A stretch of DNA of 64,000 nt, taken from an uncultured Bacteroides sp. (GTDB lineage Bacteria; Bacteroidota; Bacteroidia; Bacteroidales; Bacteroidaceae). The notes under the pieces were generated by a model that did no database searches, was not told where the DNA came from, and saw nothing but the letters and a program-made list of their open reading frames with translations. The translations under genes were made by a program, and so were the position numbers. Position 1 is the stretch's first letter. Each line of letters begins with the position of its first letter. Location: assembly GCF_902491285.1 (NCBI RefSeq), contig NZ_CABUHK010000020.1, forward strand, positions 1 to 64,000, given 5' to 3'. Shown here piece after piece: positions 43,774 to 52,174 of this stretch.

Positions 43774-45317
43774 ATACATTTACTCTAGGACTGATTGTGA
43801 TAGCTTATCTGCTGTCACTTGCTTATCTTGGCTTTTTAGGATATAAGAAAACGACATCTGCCAGTGATTATCTGGTGGGGGGACGTCAGATGAATCCTAT
43901 CGTAATGGCTCTTTCATACGGTGCTACGTTTATTTCCGCATCCGCTATCGTTGGCTTTGGCGGTGTGGCGGCCGCTTTCGGGATGGGAATCCAGTGGCTT
44001 TGCTTCCTGAATATGTTTATCGGAGTTGTGATAGCTTTTATCTTTTTCGGTTTGCGTACCCGGCGTATGGGGGCAAAACTGAATGTGAGCACTTTTCCCC
44101 AGTTATTGGGGCGGCACTTCCGTTCACGTAATATACAGGTATTTGTCGCTGCCGTTATTTTCATTGGGATGCCACTGTATGCGGCGGTTGTAATGAAAGG
44201 CGGCGCAGTGTTTATCGAGCAGATTTTTCAGATTGATTTCAACGTTTCTTTGTTGATATTTACTTTGGTGATTGCAGCTTATGTGATAGCAGGGGGGATG
44301 AAAGGAGTGATGTACACGGATGCTTTGCAGGCGGTTATCATGTTCGGCTGTATGCTGTTTCTGTTGTTTTCTCTCTATCGGGTGCTTGATATGAATTTTG
44401 TGGAAGCCAATAAAGAACTGACTGCTATTGCTCCGCTAGTCCCGGAGAAGTTTAAAGCGTTGGGGCATCAGGGATGGACTGCAATGCCTGTGACGGGCTC
44501 TCCACAATGGTATTCACTGGTTACTTCTCTTATTTTAGGAGTGGGAATCGGTTGCCTCGCACAACCTCAGTTGGTGGTTCGTTTTATGACGGTGAAAAGC
44601 AGTAAGCAGTTGAATCGCGGTGTATTTATCGGTTGCTTCTTTTTGATTATAACGGTAGGCGCGATTTATCATGCCGGTGCATTGAGCAATCTTTTTTTCT
44701 TGAAAACAGAGGGAGCGGTCGCAACGGAGGTGGTGCAGGATATTGATAAGATTATTCCATATTTCATAAATAAGGCAATGCCCGACTGGTTTGCCGCACT
44801 CTTCATGTTGTGTATCCTTTCGGCAAGTATGTCTACGCTCAGCTCGCAGTTTCATACGATGGGGGCTTCGGTAGGGTCTGATATTTACGGGACATACAAA
44901 CCCCGTTCACGTGGTAAGCTGACCAATGTAATCCGTCTTGGTGTATTGTTCTCTATTCTGGTCAGCTATATTATCTGCTATATGCTGCCGCATGACATTA
45001 TTGCCCGTGGAACTTCTATCTTTATGGGAATCTGTGCGGCTGCTTTCCTGCCCGCTTATTTCTGCGCTTTATATTGGAAGAAAGCTACAAAGCAGGGAGT
45101 GATGGCAAGCCTTTGGGTAGGAACAGTCGGCAGTTTGTTTGCTCTTGTATTTCTTCATCAGAAAGAATCTGCTGCGCTGGGTATCTGCAAAGCCCTGTTC
45201 GGGCGGGATGTGCTGATTACCACTTATCCTTTTCCGGTGATAGACCCGATATTGTTTGCATTGCCTTTATCGGTATTGGCAATTGTCGGGGTTAGCTTGA
45301 TGACTTATAAACGATGA
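43770..45317 (+). CDS. Sodium:solute symporter (SSS family)
   Basis: 515 residues with about 13 membrane helices. Family signatures: FLGYKKTTSASDYLVGGRQMNPIV near the N terminus, GATFISASAIVGFGGVAAAFG (helix 2, Na binding), YVIAGGMKGVMYTDALQAVIM (the GGMKGV-TD motif) and SASMSTLSSQFHTMG (helix 8). It uses the sodium gradient to import a solute such as a sugar, amino acid, vitamin or carboxylate. The exact substrate is not visible. It has a dedicated 41-residue partner upstream. Confidence 0.9.
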   Translation: MNTFTLGLIVIAYLLSLAYLGFLGYKKTTSASDYLVGGRQMNPIVMALSYGATFISASAIVGFGGVAAAFGMGIQWLCFLNMFIGVVIAFIFFGLRTRRMGAKLNVSTFPQLLGRHFRSRNIQVFVAAVIFIGMPLYAAVVMKGGAVFIEQIFQIDFNVSLLIFTLVIAAYVIAGGMKGVMYTDALQAVIMFGCMLFLLFSLYRVLDMNFVEANKELTAIAPLVPEKFKALGHQGWTAMPVTGSPQWYSLVTSLILGVGIGCLAQPQLVVRFMTVKSSKQLNRGVFIGCFFLIITVGAIYHAGALSNLFFLKTEGAVATEVVQDIDKIIPYFINKAMPDWFAALFMLCILSASMSTLSSQFHTMGASVGSDIYGTYKPRSRGKLTNVIRLGVLFSILVSYIICYMLPHDIIARGTSIFMGICAAAFLPAYFCALYWKKATKQGVMASLWVGTVGSLFALVFLHQKESAALGICKALFGRDVLITTYPFPVIDPILFALPLSVLAIVGVSLMTYKR

Positions 45318-45320
45318 TTT

Positions 45321-46712
45321 TTACGCTTTGATTTTCTTTTTATAGGATTCATAGCGCGACATGATGTCGCGGACGAAATTGTAAGTCTCAATGCCACGGA
45401 AATAACCGTTTTTACAAACGGGGTCGGTGAAGTATTCTTCATTGCTTTTGAGTAAGATAAAGTTCTCTACATTATCTTTCCATACCAATTTGTTTTTTCC
45501 ATATTTTTCCGCCAGAGCCATGGCATCGTAAATATGTCCTAAACCGGCATTGTAGGAAGCCAGAATAAAGTTGAGACGTTCCTCCTTGTCGGGAATCATG
45601 CTGAAACTACGGTCGGTGGCGGCAATGTATTTGATAGCTGCCTTGACACTCTCCTCCGGGTTTTGTTCTTTTCCGGCAGGTACTCCCATGGCACGGGCGG
45701 TGGCGGGCATTAGCTGCATCAGCCCTTTGGCACCTGCCCAGGATACGGCCGTTGTGTCAAAGTTGGATTCTGTATAAGCCAGCGATGCAAGCATACGCCA
45801 GTCCCATCCGATTTCTTTGGAGTATTTCTTGAATAAATCGTCGTAATGGGAAATCTTTCCCTCTTTCAATGAAAGGATAGGAGAGTGGGGCATCATTTTG
45901 CTGTTTTCAAAGTAGCGTTTCATACTGGCTGTATAAGCGGGAGAGGTCATGTTCTCCTGATGCCATTTGGTGGCGGCTGCGGCCAGCTCCGGACTGTCTT
46001 TCCGTACTGCCCATGAAGAGCGCTGGTCGAAACTGACAGGCAAGTCTATGTTCAGGTTGGGATAATACGTCTTATTAAGTTTCGCTAAATCGTTGTCGGC
46101 TACGGTATATGGTATTTTGCCTTGCGCCACTTGGGTGATTAAGTCCTCGATAGTGATACTGTCATTGGTCACCTCATGGATCTGGATTCCGCCGCCTAGT
46201 TCACTGTTCAGATTGACGAGACGGTCATAATACTTTCCGGGTTTTACGTATATGTCTTTTCCGACCAGTTCGGTAACGTCTTTCAACGGTTTCTGTTTAC
46301 CTCTTCCTTGCTGGACGATTACCTGATGGGTAATCACATCTTCACCGCAGTAGAGGAGACTGTCTTTCCATTCTTTGGTTATGGGCAGGTTGTAGGCAAT
46401 CATGTCCCCTTCGCCTGCCAGTAACTTCCGGATCAGTTCGTCAACGTTGTTGGCTACTTCGATTCTTAGTTTTAAGCCCAGGCTTTTGGCAAACTGCTCG
46501 CTGAGTTCATACTGGAACCCCATTTCCTGTCCCCGGTAAATGAAATATGAAGTAGAGCTGTATAATGTCAGTACAACCAATTCGCCGCTGTCTTTTATCT
46601 GTGGAAGATCGCGAGCGGATTCGTCCGTCTTGCTGTGCTGCTTGTTCCGGCATCCGAACATACAACAGAATAACACAAGGAATAAAGGGATAATCAGCGC
46701 CTTGACATTCAT
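45321..46712 (-). CDS. mltF: Membrane-bound lytic murein transglycosylase F (MltF-like)
   Basis: 463 residues with lipobox Cys21 (CCMFGC). The first part (about 40-270) is a periplasmic solute-binding domain (GELVVLTLYSSTSYFIYRGQEMGFQYEL); about 290-460 is a lytic transglycosylase domain with IGWDWRMLASLAYTESNFDTTAVS (catalytic Glu in TESNF), GAKGLMQLMPATA and NFILASYNAGLGH. It cuts the glycan strands of peptidoglycan to form 1,6-anhydro ends. The sensor-plus-enzyme layout is that of MltF. Start 46712 begins the signal peptide directly. It is 46 nt downstream of udk. Confidence 0.9.
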   Translation of the reverse strand: MNVKALIIPLFLVLFCCMFGCRNKQHSKTDESARDLPQIKDSGELVVLTLYSSTSYFIYRGQEMGFQYELSEQFAKSLGLKLRIEVANNVDELIRKLLAGEGDMIAYNLPITKEWKDSLLYCGEDVITHQVIVQQGRGKQKPLKDVTELVGKDIYVKPGKYYDRLVNLNSELGGGIQIHEVTNDSITIEDLITQVAQGKIPYTVADNDLAKLNKTYYPNLNIDLPVSFDQRSSWAVRKDSPELAAAATKWHQENMTSPAYTASMKRYFENSKMMPHSPILSLKEGKISHYDDLFKKYSKEIGWDWRMLASLAYTESNFDTTAVSWAGAKGLMQLMPATARAMGVPAGKEQNPEESVKAAIKYIAATDRSFSMIPDKEERLNFILASYNAGLGHIYDAMALAEKYGKNKLVWKDNVENFILLKSNEEYFTDPVCKNGYFRGIETYNFVRDIMSRYESYKKKIKA

Positions 46713-46758
46713 ACCTGACATTTTGTTTTTAATTCTCAACTCTCTCCATTCTCGGCTC

Positions 46759-47370
46759 TCAACCTTTCAAGTGTTTCTTAATGTACATGGTCAGTATGTC
46801 GATAGCCACTTTATTGCTACCGCCTTCGGGCACGATAAGGTCGGCATACCGTTTGCAAGGTTCGATAAATTGCAGGTGCATCGGTTTCAGAACCCGTGTG
46901 TAGCGTTCCATTACAGCTTCGGCAGTACGTCCGCGTTCAACGACATCCCTTTGGATGACGCGTATCAGACGTTCATCGGGATCGGCATCCACGAATATCT
47001 TAAGGTCCATCATATTACGCAGTTTCTTGTCGCATAAGGCAAGAATCCCTTCGATGATGATGACTTCCCGCGGTTCGATATGAATAGTTTCGGGCTGGCG
47101 GGTGCAAGTCAGATAAGAGTAGGTGGGCTGTTCGATACTCTTTCCTTCTTTCAGCGTCATGACGTGTTTGGAGAGCAGGCTCCACTCAAAAGCGTCCGGA
47201 TGGTCAAAATTGATATTCTGACGCTCTTCGACCGGGACGTGACTACTGTCCTTGTAGTATGAGTCCTGAGGTAATAATACTACTTCCCCTGCGGGGAGAC
47301 TTTCTACGATTTTTCGTACGACGGTGGTCTTTCCGGAACCTGTTCCGCCTGCTATTCCTATAATTAACAT
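46759..47370 (-). CDS. udk: Uridine kinase
   Basis: 203 residues from ATG 47370. Walker A at GIAGGTGSGKTTVVRKI, LPQDSYYKD, FDHPDAFEW and IIIEGILAL give the P-loop uridine/cytidine kinase fold. It phosphorylates uridine and cytidine with ATP or GTP in pyrimidine salvage. Upstream in-frame codons to 47490 would add a hydrophobic, non-conserved tail and are not expected in this enzyme. It is followed by mltF. Confidence 0.93.
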   Translation of the reverse strand: MLIIGIAGGTGSGKTTVVRKIVESLPAGEVVLLPQDSYYKDSSHVPVEERQNINFDHPDAFEWSLLSKHVMTLKEGKSIEQPTYSYLTCTRQPETIHIEPREVIIIEGILALCDKKLRNMMDLKIFVDADPDERLIRVIQRDVVERGRTAEAVMERYTRVLKPMHLQFIEPCKRYADLIVPEGGSNKVAIDILTMYIKKHLKG

Positions 47371-47478
47371 CTCTTTAAGTGTATATTTGAACCAAATAGA
47401 GTATTTTTGCATTACTATTAATGTGGTAAACACATTAACAAGACAAATATAGAAACAATTCATTAAAATAACAACGTA

Positions 47479-47778
47479 ATGGTAAAACACATTGTATTAT
47501 TTAAGTTAAAAGACGACGTTCCTGCTGAAGAGAAGCGGGCAGTTATGACAAAATTCAAGGAAGCGATAGAAGCACTTCCTGCTAAAATCTCTGTAATCCG
47601 TAAAGTGGAAGTGGGATTGAACATGAATCCCGGTGAGACATGGAATATAGCACTTTACAGTGAGTTTGATACTCTGGAAGACGTGAAATACTATGCAACG
47701 CACCCCGACCACGTAGCTGCCGGTAAGATTCTGGCAGAAACAAAGGAAAGCCGTGCGTGTGTAGATTATGAATTATAA
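47479..47778 (+). CDS. Dabb (stress-responsive A/B barrel) domain protein
   Basis: 99 residues, one Dabb domain: MVKHIVLFKLKDDVPAEEKRAVMTKFKEAIEALPAKI, then EVGLNMNPGETWNIALYSEFDTLEDVKYYATHPDHV. It is a cytosolic dimeric ferredoxin-like barrel. Family members act in small-molecule metabolism or stress, with no clear general reaction. It lies 11-17 nt before dsbD and 108 nt from the divergent udk, so it may be transcribed with dsbD. Confidence 0.85.
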   Translation: MVKHIVLFKLKDDVPAEEKRAVMTKFKEAIEALPAKISVIRKVEVGLNMNPGETWNIALYSEFDTLEDVKYYATHPDHVAAGKILAETKESRACVDYEL

Positions 47779-47795
47779 CCCTCCAATTATTGAAA

Positions 47796-49856
47796 ATGAA
47801 AAAGTTTATTTCTTTTCTGCTTTTAAGCTTTGTTGTGTATGCTTTGCAAGCACAGATTAAAGATCCGGTAAAGTTCAAAACTGAGTTGAACACTCTTTCT
47901 GATACCGAAGCGGAGATTGTATTTACCGCCACTATTGATCAAGGGTGGCATGTTTATTCTACTGAACTTGGAGATGGGGGACCTATTTCTGCGACATTCA
48001 ACGTTGATAAGAAAAGTGGGCTGGAACTTGCCGGAAAACTGAAACCGGTCGGCAAGGAGGTAGCGACTTTCGACAAACTGTTTGAGATGAAAGTGCGTTA
48101 TTTTGAGAATACGGCAAAGTTCATTCAGAAAGTTAAACTCACAGGCGGGGCTTATGAAATAGAAGGATATCTGGAATATGGTGCTTGTGATGATGAGAGT
48201 TGTCTTCCGCCTACCGAAGTGCCGTTCAAGTTCTCCGGAGTAGCGAAAGCCGGAAGTGCTGCTGCGGCTAAGACAGAACAGCCGGAGAAAAAGGAACCGG
48301 AGAAAAAGGAAGAATCTGCTCCCGCTCCTGCTGAAGTAAAAGACTCTGCTGCTATGATGGAACTGGTGCCCGCCACTCCGGTGGATGCGGCTACGGACAT
48401 TCAGCCTGCCGTTGCATCCGGTGAACTTTGGAAGCCGGTCATCAGCGACCTGCAAGCATTGGGCGAAGAACATGGGCAGGAAGATATGTCTTGGATTTAT
48501 ATCTTCATAACAGGTTTCCTCGGCGGTTTGCTGGCTTTGTTCACTCCTTGTGTGTGGCCGATTATCCCGATGACTGTCAGCTTTTTCCTGAAACGTAGCA
48601 AGGATAAGAAGAAAGGTATTCGTGATGCATGGACGTATGGTGCATCTATCGTTGTGATTTATGTAGCATTGGGGTTGGCCATTACGTTGATTTTCGGTGC
48701 CAGTGCGTTGAATGCGTTGTCTACCAATGCAGTCTTTAATATTCTCTTCTTCCTGATGTTGGTGATTTTTGCCGCTTCGTTCTTCGGAGCATTTGAAATC
48801 AGGCTTCCGTCGAAGTGGGGAAATGCAGTGGATAGCAAGGCGGAATCTACCACGGGATTGCTGAGTATTTTCCTGATGGCTTTCACGCTTTCATTGGTTT
48901 CTTTCTCTTGTACAGGTCCGATTATCGGTTTCTTGCTGGTACAGGTATCTACAACAGGAAGTGTCGTTGCCCCGGCTATCGGTATGCTGGGATTTGCCAT
49001 CGCACTGGCTTTGCCGTTCACTCTGTTCGCGTTGTTCCCGTCATGGTTGAAGTCTATGCCGAAATCAGGCGGATGGATGAATGTAATCAAAGTGACATTA
49101 GGTTTTCTCGAACTGGCATTTGCGCTTAAATTCTTGTCGGTAGCCGATTTGGCTTATGGCTGGAGACTGCTTGACCGCGAAACGTTCCTTGCTTTGTGGA
49201 TTGTTATTTTTGCTTTGCTCGGATTCTATCTGTTGGGTAAGATCAAGTTTCCGCATGATGACGATGATAATAAGGTGGGAGTTACCCGTTTCTTTATGGC
49301 GTTAGTCTCTTTGGCATTTGCGGTTTATATGGTTCCCGGTTTGTGGGGAGCACCTTTGAAGGCGGTAAGTGCATTTGCTCCACCTATGCAGACTCAGGAT
49401 TTCAACTTGTATAAGAATGACGTACATGCGAAATTCGACGATTATGATTTAGGTATGGAATATGCGCGTCTGAATGGGAAACCTGTCATGCTTGACTTCA
49501 CAGGATATGGCTGCGTAAACTGCCGTAAGATGGAAGCGGCAGTATGGACTGACCCGAAAGTAAGTGACTTGATTAATAATGACTATGTATTGATTACGCT
49601 TTATGTGGATAACAAGACCCCGTTGACCGAACCCGTGAAAATCGTGGAAAACGGTACGGAACGTACTTTGCGTACAGTCGGTGACAAATGGAGTTATCTG
49701 CAACGTGTGAAGTTTGGTGCGAACGCCCAGCCTTTCTATGTGTTGCTGGATAATCAGGGCAGACCGCTGAACAAGTCATATGCTTACAACGAGGATATTC
49801 CTAAGTATATCGAGTTCCTGCAGACTGGACTGGAAAATTATAAGAAAGCGAAATAA
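47796..49856 (+). CDS. dsbD: Thiol:disulfide interchange protein DsbD
   Basis: 686 residues in three parts. The periplasmic alpha domain (about 20-150) has Cys131 and Cys136 (GACDDESC). The membrane beta domain (about 220-530) has Cys252 (FTPCVWP) and Cys372 (SFSCTGP). The C-terminal thioredoxin-like gamma domain has Cys573 and Cys576 (GYGCVNCRKM). The thiol relay moves electrons from cytoplasmic thioredoxin to periplasmic partners. An alanine/glutamate-rich linker (about 158-205) joins alpha and beta. The ATG at 47796 was preferred over TTG 47790. It ends with a terminator. Confidence 0.94.
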   Translation: MKKFISFLLLSFVVYALQAQIKDPVKFKTELNTLSDTEAEIVFTATIDQGWHVYSTELGDGGPISATFNVDKKSGLELAGKLKPVGKEVATFDKLFEMKVRYFENTAKFIQKVKLTGGAYEIEGYLEYGACDDESCLPPTEVPFKFSGVAKAGSAAAAKTEQPEKKEPEKKEESAPAPAEVKDSAAMMELVPATPVDAATDIQPAVASGELWKPVISDLQALGEEHGQEDMSWIYIFITGFLGGLLALFTPCVWPIIPMTVSFFLKRSKDKKKGIRDAWTYGASIVVIYVALGLAITLIFGASALNALSTNAVFNILFFLMLVIFAASFFGAFEIRLPSKWGNAVDSKAESTTGLLSIFLMAFTLSLVSFSCTGPIIGFLLVQVSTTGSVVAPAIGMLGFAIALALPFTLFALFPSWLKSMPKSGGWMNVIKVTLGFLELAFALKFLSVADLAYGWRLLDRETFLALWIVIFALLGFYLLGKIKFPHDDDDNKVGVTRFFMALVSLAFAVYMVPGLWGAPLKAVSAFAPPMQTQDFNLYKNDVHAKFDDYDLGMEYARLNGKPVMLDFTGYGCVNCRKMEAAVWTDPKVSDLINNDYVLITLYVDNKTPLTEPVKIVENGTERTLRTVGDKWSYLQRVKFGANAQPFYVLLDNQGRPLNKSYAYNEDIPKYIEFLQTGLENYKKAK

Positions 49857-49882
49857 TCGTTTCGCTGATAGATTGATACTGG

Positions 49883-49916
49883 AAAGGCGGTCTCATCCTT
49901 TGGGTGAGGCCGCTTT
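49883..49916. terminator. Terminator between dsbD and the GH3 gene
   Basis: AAAGGCGGTCTCA (49883-49895) pairs imperfectly with TGAGGCCGCTTT (49905-49916), with a one-base bulge. Followed by TTCTAATATTG on + and TTTCCAG on -, it probably ends the two converging genes. Confidence 0.75.
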
Positions 49917-49926
49917 TCTAATATTG

Positions 49927-52161
49927 TTATTTTACTTCGAAAAAGGTTTCCAGTCCGCGTCGACTATCAGTGCCGACCATTATTTTGAACTTACCCGCTT
50001 CTACTACTTTTTTCATGTCAATATTCCAGAAAGCCAGTTCGTCTAAGGGAAGTTCGAATGTTGCCATCTTTTCTTCATTTGGACTTAACTCTATCCTTTT
50101 AAATCCTTTTAATTCCTTAACCGGCCGGGTGACGGAACCGAAAAGATCCGATACATAGAGTTGAACCACTTCTGTTCCTTTATATTGCCCTGTATTTTTT
50201 ACTTTGACACTGATTGAAAGCGTATCGCCCGAAGTGAGTACGGTGCGGTCTGTTCTTAAATCAGAATATTCGAAAGATGTGTATGACAGACCATATCCGA
50301 ACGGGAATAAAGGTTGCGCTCCTATATCGAGATAATAAGAGGAGTGTCCTAATACGGACTGTTTGGCATTTAATGGTATCTCGTCTAAGGGCTTTTCTTT
50401 TCCTGTAGCCGGACGCCCGGTATTGGTGTGATTATAGTAGATGGGAATTTGTCCTGTTGCTTTTGGGAAAGTAACGGGTAGTTTGCCGCCAGGTGTGACC
50501 TTACCAAATAAAATATCCGCCAGTGCGTTACCGCCCATCGTTCCGGGATGCCAGGCATATAATACAGCATCGGACAGGTTTAGTTCCTCATTGATAATCA
50601 ACGGGCGTCCCGCCATAATGACTGTAATGAGCGGCTTATTTGTTCCGCTTAATACCTTGATAAGTTCGGATTGAGCTCCTTGTAGCTTTATATCAGCCAG
50701 ACAATGCGCTTCACCCGACAGGATGGCTTCTTCGCCGATAAAAGCTATAATGGCATCTGCCTGGTGTGCTTCTGCCAATACCTTATTGAAGTTCGTCTTA
50801 TTTTTATCTCTGCTGTACTCCAGACCTTTCACAAAATGAATTTTCACTTTGTCGCCATACATTTCACGCAGTGCTTTTACAGGCGTCTGTGTTCTCTCTG
50901 TTTCTCCGTCCATTGTCCAGGTTCCGAGTTGGTCGTGGGGAGCGTCGGACAATGGGCCTACTATCAGGATACTTTTTATTTCCGAAGACAGCGGTAATGT
51001 GTGGCTCTCATTTTTTAATAAAACAACAGACTCTTCCGCTATTTTCTTTGCAATAGCCAGATGTTTGTCCGAGTAGGTTTCTTTTCTCTTATTGATATCA
51101 GTGTACGGATTATCAAACAGTCCGAGCCTGAATTTTAATCTTAGCACATTTCGCACCGCATTGTCCAATGTCTTTTCGGAAATTATCCCTTTGGCGATTA
51201 ATTCCTCTATATTCTGAATAAATGCTTTGGAAGACATATCCATGTCCAGTCCGGCTTCTATCGCTTTTCGGGCTGCATCTTTCCGGTCTTCAGCGAAGCC
51301 ATGTTTTATCATTTCCGTCACAGAGCCCCAGTCGGAAACGACAACCCCGTCGAAATTCCATTCTTTGCGGAGAATATCCTTTAATAGTTTTTTGTTTCCT
51401 GTAGCCGGAATCCCGTCGTTATCATTGAACGAAGTCATGATACTGGAACAGTTGGCTTTTACGGCTTTCTCGAAAGGCGGAAGATAGACATCTCGCAACT
51501 GCCTTTCGGGAATATGGGTTGAATTATAATCACGTCCTCCTTCTACGGCTCCATATCCTATAAAATGCTTGGCGCAGGCAGCCATTGATTGCGGATTTGA
51601 TAAATCATCACCTTGAAATCCGTTTACTACGGCAACAGCCATCTGTTCTGTGAGATAAGTATCTTCACCGAAACTTTCGGCTATGCGTCCCCACCGGGCA
51701 TCTCTGGATATGTCTATCATGGGGGCAAATGACAATCTGACACCATGCTCCGTGGCTTCTATGGCTGCGATTCGTGCTCCTTCCTGTATCAGTTCCGGAT
51801 GGAAAGTGGCAGCTTGCCCTAACGGAATGGGCAGCATGGTCTTGAAACCATGCACGACGTCGCGTGTGAAAACCAGGGGGATACCGGTTCTTGATTGCTT
51901 GCAGGCGATTTCTTGTAATTCATTGACGACTTCGGGTTCGGTAACATTCATTACCGAACCGATTTCTCCTTTTTGTATCAATATCTTCAGATTCTCAATT
52001 GTACCGCGTCCGTCAAGTTGGTTCAACTGCCCTGCTTTTTCACGGATAGTCATACCCGATAGGGTTGAATCAATCTTTTGTTCTAAATACGTATTCTCAT
52101 TCTGGGCATGGGAAAAACAAAATGTTGATAACAGATATAGCAAACACAAAATCTTTTTCAT
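49927..52161 (-). CDS. GH3 beta-glucosidase (BglX-like), last gene of the right PUL
   Basis: 745 residues with a signal peptide (ATG 52161; cleavage near SHAQ). GH3 N-terminal barrel with DISRDARWGRIAESFGEDTYL, KHFIGYG and the nucleophile Asp277 (VVSDWG). The second domain follows, then a C-terminal fibronectin-III-like domain (KVKNTGQYKGTEVVQLYVSD). It is periplasmic and removes glucose (or another beta-linked sugar) from oligosaccharides. The gene lies 13 nt downstream of the FAD oxidoreductase gene, and a terminator shared with dsbD follows. Confidence 0.92.
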   Translation of the reverse strand: MKKILCLLYLLSTFCFSHAQNENTYLEQKIDSTLSGMTIREKAGQLNQLDGRGTIENLKILIQKGEIGSVMNVTEPEVVNELQEIACKQSRTGIPLVFTRDVVHGFKTMLPIPLGQAATFHPELIQEGARIAAIEATEHGVRLSFAPMIDISRDARWGRIAESFGEDTYLTEQMAVAVVNGFQGDDLSNPQSMAACAKHFIGYGAVEGGRDYNSTHIPERQLRDVYLPPFEKAVKANCSSIMTSFNDNDGIPATGNKKLLKDILRKEWNFDGVVVSDWGSVTEMIKHGFAEDRKDAARKAIEAGLDMDMSSKAFIQNIEELIAKGIISEKTLDNAVRNVLRLKFRLGLFDNPYTDINKRKETYSDKHLAIAKKIAEESVVLLKNESHTLPLSSEIKSILIVGPLSDAPHDQLGTWTMDGETERTQTPVKALREMYGDKVKIHFVKGLEYSRDKNKTNFNKVLAEAHQADAIIAFIGEEAILSGEAHCLADIKLQGAQSELIKVLSGTNKPLITVIMAGRPLIINEELNLSDAVLYAWHPGTMGGNALADILFGKVTPGGKLPVTFPKATGQIPIYYNHTNTGRPATGKEKPLDEIPLNAKQSVLGHSSYYLDIGAQPLFPFGYGLSYTSFEYSDLRTDRTVLTSGDTLSISVKVKNTGQYKGTEVVQLYVSDLFGSVTRPVKELKGFKRIELSPNEEKMATFELPLDELAFWNIDMKKVVEAGKFKIMVGTDSRRGLETFFEVK

Positions 52162-52174
52162 ATACATATAAGTC

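Noticed and set aside
47790-47795. TTG start for dsbD
   Set aside because: ATG 47796 begins a standard signal peptide; TTG starts are uncommon and add nothing.
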